Part shown: one piece after another, positions 15,445-23,951 of the stretch
Layout of the letters: each line of letters starts with the position of its first letter
Numbering within the stretch: the first letter of the stretch is position 1
NCBI GenBank assembly: GCA_036513075.1
Contig: DATBZS010000084.1
Location: 1-64,000 of the forward strand
DNA: 64,000 nucleotides
Direction of reading: 5' to 3'
From: Bog-756 sp036513075
GTDB lineage: Bacteria > Actinomycetota > Acidimicrobiia > Acidimicrobiales > RAAP-2
The notes under the pieces: model-generated
Database searches by the model: none
What the model saw: the letters and a program-made list of their open reading frames with translations, nothing else
Told to the model about the DNA's origin: nothing
Translations under genes and position numbers: made by a program

Positions 15445-16355
15445 TGTTGGACGAACACGTCGATCGCCATCACCACGAACAGCAGTGTCAGGTACGTGAT
15501 CGAGTAGCTGAACAACTGCATCGACGCCTTCGGGGTGGCCTGCATCCACAACCGCACGGCCATGGCGATGAAGCCGATCCCGAGAAGGGCGGCAGACACG
15601 ACATAGAGGGTGCCGAGATGGGCCACTGGGGCCAGCGCCAGGGTGAGTCCGACCATGATCACCGTGTAGACGAGGATCTCGATGGCGGTCCGTCGGAAGG
15701 TGGCCACCACCGGCATCATCGGTACACGGGCCGCCTCGTAGTCGTCCTTGTACTTGACGGCCAGCGCCCAGAAGTGGGGTGGGGTCCACATGAAGATGAC
15801 GCCGAAGAGAATGAGGGGCGTCCAGGCCAACGTGTTGGTGACCGCGGCCCAGCCGACCAGGACCGGCATGGCACCGGCGGCTCCGCCGATGACGATGTTC
15901 TGCTTGCTCGTCCGCTTGAGCCACAGTGTGTAGACGAAGACATAGAAGAGGGTCGCCGACACCGCCAGCACGGCCGAAAGCAGGTTTACCCAGGCCCACA
16001 GTTCGACGAAGGCCACCACCTCGAGGGTGACGGCGAAGATCAGGGCGTTGCGGGGGACGATGACCCCGGTGACCAGGGGGCGCCTGGCCGTCCGGTGCAT
16101 GAGTTTGTCGATGTCCCGGTCGACGTACATGTTGATGGCGTTGGCGCCGCCGGCCGCCAGCGTCCCGCCCAGCAGCGTGGCGACCATGAGCCAGATGCCG
16201 GGTATGCCGTCCTTGGCCAGGATCATCGTGGGCAGCGTGGTGATCAGCAGCAACTCGATGATCCGCGGCTTGGTCAGGGCCACGTAGGCGCTGATTCGCT
16301 CGACAATCGAGAGGCGGCTCTCAATGGCCACGGCAGGGACGGACATCGTGGGCAA
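15441..16355 (-). CDS. ctaB: Protoheme IX farnesyltransferase (heme O synthase)
   Basis: This 304-residue UbiA-family membrane enzyme adds a farnesyl group to heme b to give heme O for the terminal oxidase. It starts around VALTKPRIIELLLITTLPTM and carries the prenyl-diphosphate site NMYVDRDIDKLMHRTARRPL (N and D residues spaced as in NxxxDxxxD). A second loop, YKDDYEAARVPMMP, follows, and there are about eight hydrophobic segments. Length is normal for CtaB. It overlaps the downstream tlpA by 4 bases and is divergent from ctaA, the next enzyme of heme A synthesis. Confidence 0.95.
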   Translation of the reverse strand: MPTMSVPAVAIESRLSIVERISAYVALTKPRIIELLLITTLPTMILAKDGIPGIWLMVATLLGGTLAAGGANAINMYVDRDIDKLMHRTARRPLVTGVIVPRNALIFAVTLEVVAFVELWAWVNLLSAVLAVSATLFYVFVYTLWLKRTSKQNIVIGGAAGAMPVLVGWAAVTNTLAWTPLILFGVIFMWTPPHFWALAVKYKDDYEAARVPMMPVVATFRRTAIEILVYTVIMVGLTLALAPVAHLGTLYVVSAALLGIGFIAMAVRLWMQATPKASMQLFSYSITYLTLLFVVMAIDVFVQH

Positions 16356-16459
16356 GACTACCCCTAACCGCTGGATGGGGTCCTGTCCGGGGCGAGCAGC
16401 TAGCGGACGCCGTTTTGGGGTGGGCCGAGGGTGGGGAGGGCCGATACGATCGGTGGACG

Positions 16460-17413
16460 GTGCCCAACCTGCGACTCAGCCCTCGCGGCTTCCTCCTCCT
16501 CTCCCGGATCACCCTGGCGACGGTCGTCCTCAACATCGCCACCGGGGCCGCTGTGCGCCTGTCCGGGTCGGGCCTGGGCTGCCCGGACTGGCCGACCTGT
16601 TCCCACCAACGGCTCACCCCGCCCCTCTCACTCCACCCGGTCATCGAGTTCGGCAACCGGATGGTGGTCACCGCTCTCGTCGTGGCCTGCGGGATGACCT
16701 TCGTGGCCTCGTTCTTCCGCCGGCCGGCCCGTCGGGACCTGCGCTGGCTGTCGGGGGGGCTCATCATCGGCGTCCTGGGCGAAGCGGTGCTCGGGGCGGT
16801 GGTCGTGTACTCCAAGCTCAACGCCGACGTCGTCATGACCCACTTCATGTTCGGGATCGCCCTGCTCGCCGTGTCGGTGGTGCTGTGCCTCCGGGCCGAC
16901 CATGGCCCTGGCCGCGGCACCCTGGCCGTCAGCCGCCGGGTGCTCAGGCTGACCCGGGTCTACCTGGTCCTCCTGGTGGTGGCTGTGGCCGCCGGCACCG
17001 CCACCACCGGGGCCGGTCCCCACGCCGGCGGCAAGGGTGCGAAGCGGGTCGCCATCGGGCTGTCCGATATGACCCGGATCCACGCCGAGGCGGTATGGGT
17101 GACCGCCATCGTTCTGCTGGTCGTTCTCTTCACCCTGTGGAAGTCCGACGCCCCGGCCGGCATCCAGGAGTCGGGGCGCATCCTGCTGGGCGTGATGGTG
17201 GTCCAGGGGGTGATCGGCTACACCCAATATCTCACCCACCTACCCAGTCTCCTGGTCGGGATCCACGTGGTCGGGGCCACCGCGGTGGTCTCGACGGCGC
17301 TGTGGTTCCACCACGGGCTCTCGGACCACCTGCCCGAGGTGGTCGAACGAACCGTCTCGCCGACCGGCTCCGACGAGACCGTCACCCCAGAGCCAGTGCG
17401 CGAACCGGCATGA
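16460..17413 (+). CDS. ctaA: Heme A synthase
   Basis: The 317-residue CtaA oxidises heme O to heme A. The N-terminus RGFLLLSRITLATVVLNIATG leads into the conserved extracytoplasmic loop SGSGLGCPDWPTC with its cysteine pair. His residues for heme lie in VMTHFMFG, RIHAEAVWV and GIHVVGA, and there are eight membrane helices in two similar halves. GTG 16460 is chosen because the family starts here; a TACGAT -10-like box ends 10 bases before it. A TTG at 16415 would add 15 residues. It is coupled to clpS by an ATGA overlap. Confidence 0.92.
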   Translation: MPNLRLSPRGFLLLSRITLATVVLNIATGAAVRLSGSGLGCPDWPTCSHQRLTPPLSLHPVIEFGNRMVVTALVVACGMTFVASFFRRPARRDLRWLSGGLIIGVLGEAVLGAVVVYSKLNADVVMTHFMFGIALLAVSVVLCLRADHGPGRGTLAVSRRVLRLTRVYLVLLVVAVAAGTATTGAGPHAGGKGAKRVAIGLSDMTRIHAEAVWVTAIVLLVVLFTLWKSDAPAGIQESGRILLGVMVVQGVIGYTQYLTHLPSLLVGIHVVGATAVVSTALWFHHGLSDHLPEVVERTVSPTGSDETVTPEPVREPA

Positions 17414-17805
17414 GGCTGCCCTCCCCGCGACGTTGGCGTGCCGCCCTCCGCGGCGGGCCGACTCCGCCCACCTCCGCAGCACCCGGGCGGCTGGTGCCGG
17501 GTGGTGTGGTGCCGCCGGAGACGGCACCGGTCGGTGACGTCGGGACCATCGTCGACCAGGCGACCACGTCGGACCGGCCGTGGCTGGTCATCGTGTGGAA
17601 CGACCCGATCAATTTGATGTCGTTCGTGACCTTCGTGCTCCAGAAGCTGTTCGGCTACTCGAAGGAGAAGGCCACCACCCTGATGCTCGACATCCACACC
17701 AAGGGCCGGGCCGTGGTCTCGTCAGGCACCCGGGAACGAGCCGAACTCGACGTCTACCGCCTCCACGAGCACGGGCTGTGGGCGACCATGGAGCAGTCAG
17801 GTTGA
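17410..17805 (+). CDS. clpS: ClpS adaptor protein with N-terminal extension
   Basis: The conserved ClpS fold covers about residues 57-131: PWLVIVWNDPINLMSFVTFV, KEKATTLMLDIHTKGRAVV and ERAELDVYRLHEHGLWATME. ClpS delivers proteins with N-degron residues to ClpA/ClpC-ClpP; the N-D-P and M-x-H-type positions that shape the N-end pocket are present. The first 55 residues are a Pro/Arg/Gly-rich extension not part of the fold. Start ATG 17410 overlaps the ctaA stop. If the extension is not translated, the nearest later starts lie close to the fold (GTG codons). The DUF2017 gene follows with a TTGA overlap. Confidence 0.9.
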   Translation: MRLPSPRRWRAALRGGPTPPTSAAPGRLVPGGVVPPETAPVGDVGTIVDQATTSDRPWLVIVWNDPINLMSFVTFVLQKLFGYSKEKATTLMLDIHTKGRAVVSSGTRERAELDVYRLHEHGLWATMEQSG

Positions 17806-18296
17806 GCTCACCCATCAAGCGGCGCCGGGACGGGCGCTACGTCCTCCGACTCGACGCCAACGCCAGGGTGGTGCTGGCCAACCTGGCCGCCCAGCTGCCC
17901 GAGGCACTGGCCTCCCGTGACCCGATGGTGCGCCGCCTGTTCCCCCCGGCCTACACGGCCGACGACCAGGCGGCAGCCGAGCGGGACTATCGGGAGCTCG
18001 TCGACAATGCGTTGGTCAACCACCACACCCATTCGCTCGAGACCGTGGTGGCAACGGCCGAGGCCGACTCGTTGAGCGAGGAGGAGTTCGGTGCCTGGCT
18101 CGATGCCGTGGGCACGCTCCGGCTCGTCCTCGGGACCCGGCTCGACGTCCACGAGGACATGGATGCCCCCGATCCTCAGGACCCGATGGCCACCGAGTAC
18201 GGGCTGTTTGTCTTCCTCGGCGAGCTCCAATACCTGATGGTGGAGATCCTGACGGACGATCTGCCGGACGAGGGACGGCCCGAGGGCGCCATCTGA
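17802..18296 (+). CDS. DUF2017 family protein
   Basis: A 164-residue, mostly helical acidic protein starting at TTG 17802, which overlaps the clpS stop by 4 bases. It has IKRRRDGRYVLRLDANARVV at the N-terminus, RRLFPPAYTAD in the middle and LGTRLDVHEDMD with FLGELQYLMVEIL at the C-terminus, which mark DUF2017. The family sits beside clpS in many actinobacteria, so a link to protein degradation is likely, but no biochemical role is known. The end of the gene is 38 bases before tRNA-Glu. Confidence 0.85.
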   Translation: MSSPIKRRRDGRYVLRLDANARVVLANLAAQLPEALASRDPMVRRLFPPAYTADDQAAAERDYRELVDNALVNHHTHSLETVVATAEADSLSEEEFGAWLDAVGTLRLVLGTRLDVHEDMDAPDPQDPMATEYGLFVFLGELQYLMVEILTDDLPDEGRPEGAI

Positions 18297-18334
18297 TCGC
18301 TCTGCTAAAGTCCGTAAGCCCTATTCGGGATCGA

Positions 18335-18407
18335 GCCCCCATCGTCTAGCGGCCTAGGACGCCGCCCTTTCAAGGCGGTAACACGGGTTCGAATCCCGTT
18401 GGGGGTG
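18335..18407 (+). tRNA. tRNA-Glu (UUC)
   Basis: Seventy-three bases fold as a full cloverleaf: acceptor GCCCCCA/TGGGGGT with a G1-U72 wobble, anticodon stem CCGCC/GGCGG with loop CTTTCAA (anticodon TTC), T arm ACGGG-TTCGAAT-CCCGT and discriminator G. The next bases are CC, so CCA is not fully encoded. A TAAAGT -10 box at 18306-18311 probably starts a transcript for the three tRNAs. Confidence 0.97.
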
Positions 18408-18439
18408 CCGTATGCCCCAGCGGTAGTCGTGCTGGTTGG

Positions 18440-18514
18440 GGACCTGTGGTGCAGTTTGGAGTGCACGCCGCCCTGTCAAGGCGGAGGTCGCGGGTTCAAA
18501 TCCCGTCAGGTCCG
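18440..18514 (+). tRNA. tRNA-Asp (GUC)
   Basis: Acceptor GGACCTG/CAGGTCC, D stem GTGC/GCAC, anticodon stem CCGCC/GGCGG with loop CTGTCAA (anticodon GTC), T loop TTCAAAT, discriminator G. CCA follows directly at 18515-18517, so this tRNA encodes its 3' end. It lies 32 bases after tRNA-Glu. Confidence 0.97.
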
Positions 18515-18549
18515 CCACCCCAGAACTCCCTCGTGGAGGTCCGGGGCGA

Positions 18550-18622
18550 GGTCGGGTAGCTCAGTTGGTAGAGCGCGCGCCTGAAAAGCGTGAGGTCACC
18601 GGATCGACGCCGGTCCCGACCA
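18550..18622 (+). tRNA. tRNA-Phe (GAA)
   Basis: Acceptor GGTCGGG/CCCGACC, D stem GCTC/GAGC, anticodon stem CGCGC/GCGTG with one G-U pair, loop CTGAAAA (anticodon GAA), discriminator A. The T stem is ACCGG/CCGGT but the T loop reads ATCGACG, with A instead of the near-universal T at position 54. It lies 35 bases after tRNA-Asp, probably in the same transcript. Confidence 0.93.
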
Positions 18623-18753
18623 CCGGAACATGCCAGATCACGACGGCATAGACGTGGCCGAACTCGGCACGACGTCGGGCATCGTGCCTACGACGTGCCC
18701 GGTAAGCGAACCGAAGTCTGCGGCTGCCGGGAAGTGCACCGACGCCGATCGAA

Positions 18754-18942
18754 TCAGCCGGCCAAACCCTCGGCAGCGCTGATCCGGTCATCCAGGCGCT
18801 CAAGCGCCGCTGAAAAGCCGTCGGGGAGGTGTCGGGCGGCCTCTCCGTCGTCACCAACATCGTCGAGCGCTTTCACGAGCCTGCTCATGGCATGCGTCAA
18901 GTCCGCTGCCGCTGCTGCGACAGCCTCTGTCTCCGTGGTCAT
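18754..18942 (-). CDS. Small helical protein of unknown function
   Basis: A 62-residue, Ala-rich acidic protein (pattern AAAAADLTHAMSRLVKALDD, then FSAALERLDDRISAAEGL) predicted as two amphipathic helices, possibly a coiled-coil pair. ATG 18942 has GAAAGGA 6 bases upstream, a good ribosome binding site. I do not recognise a family. It is transcribed toward the tRNA cluster. Confidence 0.55.
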   Translation of the reverse strand: MTTETEAVAAAAADLTHAMSRLVKALDDVGDDGEAARHLPDGFSAALERLDDRISAAEGLAG

Positions 18943-19765
18943 GTGGATCCTTTCCGAATGATGCCCTCGACCGAAGGCCGATATCGTCCATTGCCGCCCA
19001 CCCGCCTCCGGGTCGGCGACGGGTCAAGTCCGACGCCTCTACGTGCGCCGGTTCCCACCACTCATGCAAATTAGCGTTACCGACCTCCGGGCGCCGCTAG
19101 TCGGTGTCAGCCGGTGCCGATGTCCGCCCGCCACCGAAAGGTCGTTAGGCAACTCAACAACGCGACCCTCCGGAATGGCACCTCATTCGTGTTCGAGTTC
19201 CGCGCCAACGGCGGCCACACGGTCGACATCGTTGATCCACGGTGCACCATGCGGCGCCAGTCGAGTCTTCCCCGATCACTGTGCGAGCGGGCGGGACGCG
19301 TTCCGCTCACACCTCAAATCCGCCACCGGATTTTGGAGGAAAATGAGCAGATTCGAGTGCATTTGTCAGGTGTCACACGGATCTGTCCCAGGCGATGCCG
19401 TGTCCCATGCGCGCCACTCCGGATCGATTGCGAGGGCAAATGACAATCAGCCCAGTTAGGGACTCGTCCCGATGGGCGCCGAAGAGATCTGCCGTCAGGA
19501 CTTGTAACGCGACCTTCGCCGCGGCTAACGGACCGAGGACTCACTACGCCAACTGAGCGATGCCGCCATCTGGCAGACCGGAACCGTCCGACTGGGCGTC
19601 TCGCCCTGCGCCAGAAGACACAGTGGGACGAATCCATGAGATCCCGTGCGTTCGCCCCGTGAAGTAACCCCGGCGAGCTCGCCGTTACCTGCCCAGCCGT
19701 GGCACGTCAGGTGCGGAACTTCCGGGATCATGGTCGGCCGTCAGAGCTCCCAGGCTCGCCCCTGT
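18943..19765. other. Intergenic stretch without a supported gene
   Basis: About 820 bases with GC content lower and more even over codon positions than the genes around it. A plus-strand frame at 19114-19443 is open for 109 codons but shows no family motif, no ribosome binding site and several rare codons. I see no tRNA, repeat or terminator with confidence. It may be decayed sequence downstream of the tRNA cluster. Confidence 0.4.
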
Positions 19766-20629
19766 TCAGTCGAGCGGGAGCCGCTCGGAGACGGCGGCGA
19801 GCGCGTCCAGGTGGTTGTCGACCATGGCCAGCCCAGCCCCCATGGTGTTGATCGACAGGTGGGTGGCACCCACCTGTCGCCAGCGCTCGACCTGGAGGGC
19901 CACGTCGTCGGCATCCCCCCGCCAATCGACCCGGCCCTCCATACCGATGAGACCGGGGTCACGCCCGGCCGCCAGGGCCGACTCGGCGATGAGAGCCCGC
20001 GCCGCCTCGAGCTGCTCGCCCGGTTGAACCAGCGGCAGCCACCCATCCGCCAGCCTTCCCATCCGCTCGTACGCTCGGGGCGACCTGCCACCGAACCAGA
20101 TCGGGATCGGGCGCTGCACGGGCAACGGGGCAAGGCCGGCGCCGGTCACCCGGTCGAACTCGCCCGACGTTGTCACCGACCGCTCCGTCCAGTACCGGCG
20201 GAGCAGGCCCACCTGCTCCTCGAGCCGTCGGCCACGGGTGGTGAAGTCCTGGCCGAGCGCCTCGTACTCCACCGGGTTCCATCCGATGCCGATGCCGAGG
20301 CGGAAGCCGCCCCGGGTCAGGATGTCGACCTCGGCTGCCTGCTTGGCCACCAGGGCCGTCTGTCGCTGGGGCAGGATGGTGATGCCGGTGATCAGGTCGA
20401 GTGAGGTGCAGCCGGCCAGGAAGCCGAACAGGACGAACGGCTCGTGGAACTGGGTGTCGACGTCGTAGGGGCCCTTCCACGGGCGGTGGATCTCGGGGTC
20501 GGCTCCGACCACGTGGTCGTAGGCCAGCACGTGCTGGAATCCGAGGTCCTCCACCCCCTCGCCGTAGGCGCGGACCGCGCTAACGGCCGGTCCGATTTCG
20601 GTTTGGGGCAGAACGACGCCGATTCGCAT
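19766..20629 (-). CDS. LLM-class F420-dependent oxidoreductase
   Basis: The 287-residue luciferase-like monooxygenase-family protein starts MRIGVVLPQTEIG, with AGGAG about 8 bases before the ATG. Family landmarks: FQHVLAYDHVVG (about 33-44), LDLITGITILPQRQTALVAKQ (about 78-98), LGIGIGWNPVEYEALG (about 112-127), IPIWFGGRSPRAYERMGRLADGW and the C-terminal THLSINTMG. Such enzymes mostly use F420 rather than FMN in actinobacteria. The substrate is not known. The gene is divergent from the PadR regulator at 20864 and could be a target of it. Confidence 0.88.
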   Translation of the reverse strand: MRIGVVLPQTEIGPAVSAVRAYGEGVEDLGFQHVLAYDHVVGADPEIHRPWKGPYDVDTQFHEPFVLFGFLAGCTSLDLITGITILPQRQTALVAKQAAEVDILTRGGFRLGIGIGWNPVEYEALGQDFTTRGRRLEEQVGLLRRYWTERSVTTSGEFDRVTGAGLAPLPVQRPIPIWFGGRSPRAYERMGRLADGWLPLVQPGEQLEAARALIAESALAAGRDPGLIGMEGRVDWRGDADDVALQVERWRQVGATHLSINTMGAGLAMVDNHLDALAAVSERLPLD

Positions 20630-20740
20630 CACGTGGCTCCTGGGGTGGTGGCGGTAGGCGCCGACGCGCCGGGCCCACGGTAGCGCCCGACACACCAGGC
20701 GACCCGCCTGTGCCACCCCTCCGGAATAGATGCTCCGACC

Positions 20741-20774
20741 TGATGTTGACATCAGATGTATTCCGATATATCGT
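20741..20774 (+). promoter_or_regulatory. Promoter with palindromic operators upstream of the PadR gene
   Basis: TTGACA (20746-20751) and TATCGT (20769-20774) are spaced by 17 bases. The -35 lies in the perfect palindrome TGATGT-TG-ACATCA (20741-20754), and the -10 overlaps the palindrome CGATATATCG (20764-20773). PadR-type regulators bind ATGT/ACAT-like inverted repeats, so autoregulation of the gene at 20864 is likely. Confidence 0.6.
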
Positions 20775-20863
20775 GATCGCACATGAGCGGTCCAGATACT
20801 CCGCCCAATGAACCCGGCGCCGGTCGACCGATCGGCGCACCACACACCAAGGAGACATCTCTG

Positions 20864-21514
20864 ATGCACGAACACACCAAGCACGACCACCCACACGAAG
20901 GACACCACGGGCCGCACTTCGGCCCGCCATTCCCCGACCGCGCCGATTTCCTGGCCGGTGCCACCCGGGGCCGGGGACGGAGACGGGGACGACCCGACGG
21001 CTTCGGCCGGCAGGGCGGGTTCGGACCTGGCTTCAGTCGGGGGCCCAAGGCCCGCCGGGGCGATGTCCGCGCCGCCATCCTCGCTCTGCTTTCCGAGGAG
21101 CCGATGCACGGCTACCAGATCATCACCGAGCTCATCGAGCGCAGCGGTGGAGTCTGGCGGCCGAGCCCCGGCTCGGTCTACCCGACCCTCTCGGCCTTGG
21201 AAGACCAGGGTCTGGTGACCGCCGACACGTCGGCCGGACGCCGGGTCTTCTCCCTCACCCCCGAGGGGCGGACCGAGGCGGAGGCGGCCGGCGACGGTCC
21301 CACCCCCTGGGAGGAGGCTGCCGGCGGCGACCGTTCGGTCGCCGACCTCATGAACCTCATGGTCCAGGTCGCGAAGGCCACAAAGCAGGTGGCCCAGGCC
21401 GGCACTCCCGGCCAGATCCGGACCGTGGGCGAGATCCTCACCGACACCCGTCGGAAGATCTACCTGGTTCTGGCCGACGGCGACCCCGCCGACGAGGAGA
21501 CCGGGCACGCCTGA
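20864..21514 (+). CDS. PadR-family transcriptional regulator
   Basis: From ATG 20864 (AAGGAGA 8 bases upstream) the product has 216 residues. The first 50 are rich in His, Gly and Arg (HEHTKHDHPHEGHHGPHFG), a possible metal-binding or flexible arm. The PadR winged helix follows (about 65-145): RGDVRAAILALLSEEPMHGY, RPSPGSVYPTLSALEDQGLV and GRRVFSLTPEGR. The C-terminal part is a dimerisation helix. An in-frame ATG at 20783 lies only 9 bases after the -10 box and lacks a binding site. PadR proteins repress detoxification or transport genes; the divergent LLM oxidoreductase gene is a candidate target along with its own gene. Confidence 0.85.
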   Translation: MHEHTKHDHPHEGHHGPHFGPPFPDRADFLAGATRGRGRRRGRPDGFGRQGGFGPGFSRGPKARRGDVRAAILALLSEEPMHGYQIITELIERSGGVWRPSPGSVYPTLSALEDQGLVTADTSAGRRVFSLTPEGRTEAEAAGDGPTPWEEAAGGDRSVADLMNLMVQVAKATKQVAQAGTPGQIRTVGEILTDTRRKIYLVLADGDPADEETGHA

Positions 21515-21520
21515 CCGTCA

Positions 21521-21552
21521 CTCCGGCGGGCCGCTCCCCCGATCCGCCGGAG
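21521..21552. terminator. Hairpin between convergent genes
   Basis: CTCCGGCGG (21521-21529) pairs with CCGCCGGAG (21544-21552), a perfect 9-base GC stem with a 14-base loop, 7 bases after the padR stop. There is no T tract. It may end transcription from padR. Confidence 0.45.
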
Positions 21553-21640
21553 ACGGTCCGGTGCACCACCGACATGGCGCCCACCGGGGCGCTGTGTCGC
21601 GCGGCCCTGACCTCGGCCGCCCGACTGGTCACCAGCCCCG

Positions 21641-23158
21641 TCAGCGGCTCCGGCCGTGGACCAGGCCAATCAACTTGGCCGCAAGCTCGGTCGCCTTCTC
21701 CGGCCGCCCGAAGCTGGTCAGGTTGACCGGCAAGGTGAACCGCTGGGAGGTCACCGCCTTCGGGCGGGTGAACTCGCGGAGGCCGTCGGGTCCGTGGATC
21801 CGACCGAAGCCCGACTCGCCCACCCCGCCGAACGGCAGGCCGGGCACCATGGCGAAGGTCATGATCGAGTTGACCGAGGTCATGCCCGACCGCATCCGGC
21901 GGGCGAGCTCGACACCCCGACGGCGCGACTTCGTGAACACGGCGCCGCCGAGGCCGTAGTCGGAGTCGTTGGCCAGGGCCAGGCCCTCTTCCATGTCGCG
22001 CACCCGAGTGACGGTCAGGGTGGGGCCGAAGGTCTCCTCGCGGACCGCCTCGGCATCCTCGGGCACGTCCACCAGGATGGTCGGGCCGACCCCGGATGCG
22101 TCGACCGACGACGGACCACCGACGACGGCACGTCCACCGCGGGCCAGAGCGTCGGTGACATGGCGCCGGATGGTGTCGACCTGGGACGGCATCGTCGGCG
22201 GGCCCCACGATGCCTTGTCTCCCGAGCCGGGGGCCAGCTCCCCAGCTTTGACTGTCAGGATGTCGACGAAGCGGTCATAGACGGCGTCAGCCACGTACAC
22301 ACGCTCGGTGCCGATGCAGGTCTGGCCGCCGTTGGACATGCCACACCACAGGGCGGCATCGGCCGCCGCCTCGAGGTCGGCGTCGGCGTCGACCAGGAGC
22401 GCGTCCTTGCCACCGCACTCCATCAGGACGGGGACGAGGTCTTCGGCGCAGGCGGCCATGACCTTGCGCCCGGTGGCCGCCGAACCGGTGAAGGCGATCT
22501 TGTCCACCCCCGACCGGCACAGCGCGGCGCCGGTCTCGCCCTGGCCGGTAACCAGGACGAACACGTCCTTCCCTTCGGGCACGGCGCGGGCCCAGGCGTC
22601 CACGAGCCACCGGCCGATGGCCGGTGTGTACTCGCTGGGCTTGAACACCACGGCGTTGCCTGCCGCAAGGGCGTAGGCGATCGAGCCCATGGGGGTGAAT
22701 ACGGGGTAGTTCCACGGTCCGATGACGCCCACCACGCCGAGCGGCTGGTACTCCACCGAGGCGGCGCTGTTGGCCGCCATCATTCCCGACGGGACCCGGC
22801 GTGGGCCGAGGACCTTCTTGGCATGGGCCGAGGCCCAGGCCAGGTGGTCGACGCCGAGCGTAATCTCGAGGACCGCGTCGCCGTGGGGCTTGCCGTTCTC
22901 ACGATGGATCAGGTCCGCCAGCTCGTCGATCCGACGGGCGATCTCGGACTTGTAACGTTTCAGGTGAGTGGCCCGGCCCTCGAAGCCGAGCGACCGCCAC
23001 CACACGGCTGCCACCGATGCCCCGGCGACCACTGCCCCGACTGCCGCGGCGTCGTCGACGGGGAACGTGTCGACCACCCCGCCCGAACCCGGGTCGAGGG
23101 AGTCGAAGGTGACGGCCAGCTCGGCCGGGACGGGACGTAGCTGCTCGATGCTGGCCAT
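21641..23158 (-). CDS. NAD(P)-dependent aldehyde dehydrogenase
   Basis: The 505-residue ALDH-superfamily enzyme oxidises an aldehyde to the acid. Visible landmarks: the cofactor region GVVGVIGPWNYPVFTP (about 135-150) with NAVVFKPSEYTP, GSAATGRKV (about 217), general base Glu in LMECGGKDA (about 238-246) and catalytic Cys in NGGQTCIGTERVY (about 273-285). The oligomerisation end is GLPFGGVGESGFGRIHG. The sequence class is that of succinate-semialdehyde or long-chain aldehyde dehydrogenases; substrate is not defined. The C-terminal 40 residues extend beyond the usual end. No operon partner is evident. Confidence 0.92.
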   Translation of the reverse strand: MASIEQLRPVPAELAVTFDSLDPGSGGVVDTFPVDDAAAVGAVVAGASVAAVWWRSLGFEGRATHLKRYKSEIARRIDELADLIHRENGKPHGDAVLEITLGVDHLAWASAHAKKVLGPRRVPSGMMAANSAASVEYQPLGVVGVIGPWNYPVFTPMGSIAYALAAGNAVVFKPSEYTPAIGRWLVDAWARAVPEGKDVFVLVTGQGETGAALCRSGVDKIAFTGSAATGRKVMAACAEDLVPVLMECGGKDALLVDADADLEAAADAALWCGMSNGGQTCIGTERVYVADAVYDRFVDILTVKAGELAPGSGDKASWGPPTMPSQVDTIRRHVTDALARGGRAVVGGPSSVDASGVGPTILVDVPEDAEAVREETFGPTLTVTRVRDMEEGLALANDSDYGLGGAVFTKSRRRGVELARRMRSGMTSVNSIMTFAMVPGLPFGGVGESGFGRIHGPDGLREFTRPKAVTSQRFTLPVNLTSFGRPEKATELAAKLIGLVHGRSR

Positions 23159-23261
23159 GAGCTCAGGCTACCGACGCATCCCCGACGGTGCGTTTCGGTC
23201 GAGGCGCCCGCTCCGGCGGTCACACCATCACCGGACTCAGCACGGGCCTGGAGAGCGGAAC

Positions 23262-23831
23262 CTACGCCCCCTCGTAGTCGAAGCCCAGGTCGGGGGCGGT
23301 GAGCAGGGCCCGGAAGGGCAGGCCCTCGGCCTCGGCCATGGCCGCACACGTGCCGCCCCGGTCGACCACGGCCACCAACAGCACCGGGACGGCGCCGAAC
23401 TCGCGCACTGCGTGGGCCGCCTCGAGCAGCGAGGTGCCCCGGGTCACCGTGTCCTCGGTGATGACCACCTTGTCGCCAGGATCGAGGGCCCCGGCGATCC
23501 GACCGCCGGCCCCGTGAACCTTGGCCTCCTTGCGCACACTGAAGGCTTTCAGGGCGCGGCCGCGGGTGGCGGCCACGCCGGCGGTGACAAATGCCACCGG
23601 ATCGGCGCCCATGGTCAGCCCGCCGATGGCGTCGGCGTCGTCGGGGACCACCGACAGGATGCCGTCGGCCACCAGCACCATGGCCTCGGGCCGGCAGACC
23701 GTCTGCTTGGAATCGATGAACCAGCTGGACGTCCGGCCGGACTTGAGCGTGAAATCGCCCCGCTTGACCGAGTGCTCGAGCAGATGGGCCCGCAGACCCT
23801 CGAACGCGGTGGCGGGTAGGTGTGTGGTCAT
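23262..23831 (-). CDS. pyrE: Orotate phosphoribosyltransferase
   Basis: The 189-residue enzyme transfers orotate to PRPP to form OMP in pyrimidine synthesis. The PRPP loop is VVITEDTVTRGTSLLEAAHA (about 117-136). FTLKSGRTSSWFID (about 27-40) and SVRKEAKVHGAG (about 92-103, the flexible catalytic loop with Lys) match the family. Length is normal. It lies 120 bases downstream of purM on the same strand and may share its transcript. Confidence 0.94.
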   Translation of the reverse strand: MTTHLPATAFEGLRAHLLEHSVKRGDFTLKSGRTSSWFIDSKQTVCRPEAMVLVADGILSVVPDDADAIGGLTMGADPVAFVTAGVAATRGRALKAFSVRKEAKVHGAGGRIAGALDPGDKVVITEDTVTRGTSLLEAAHAVREFGAVPVLLVAVVDRGGTCAAMAEAEGLPFRALLTAPDLGFDYEGA

Positions 23832-23951
23832 GCTCGGGCCGCTCCTGGGTCGCCGTGGCTGATGTCGTGCTTCCTGGTGTCGTGCGTCGTCATGTCGGGC
23901 GTCCTCTGGTCGGGCATCCTGATGCTGTGGATCGTCTCGCGACGGGACCGC

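Noticed and set aside
19114..19443. 109-codon open frame on the plus strand
   Set aside because: No family motif, no ribosome binding site, codon use unlike the neighbours; probably chance in a low-content region.
23832..23951. Possible small gene between pyrE and purM
   Set aside because: Frames are under 40 codons or extend into neighbours; no start signal.
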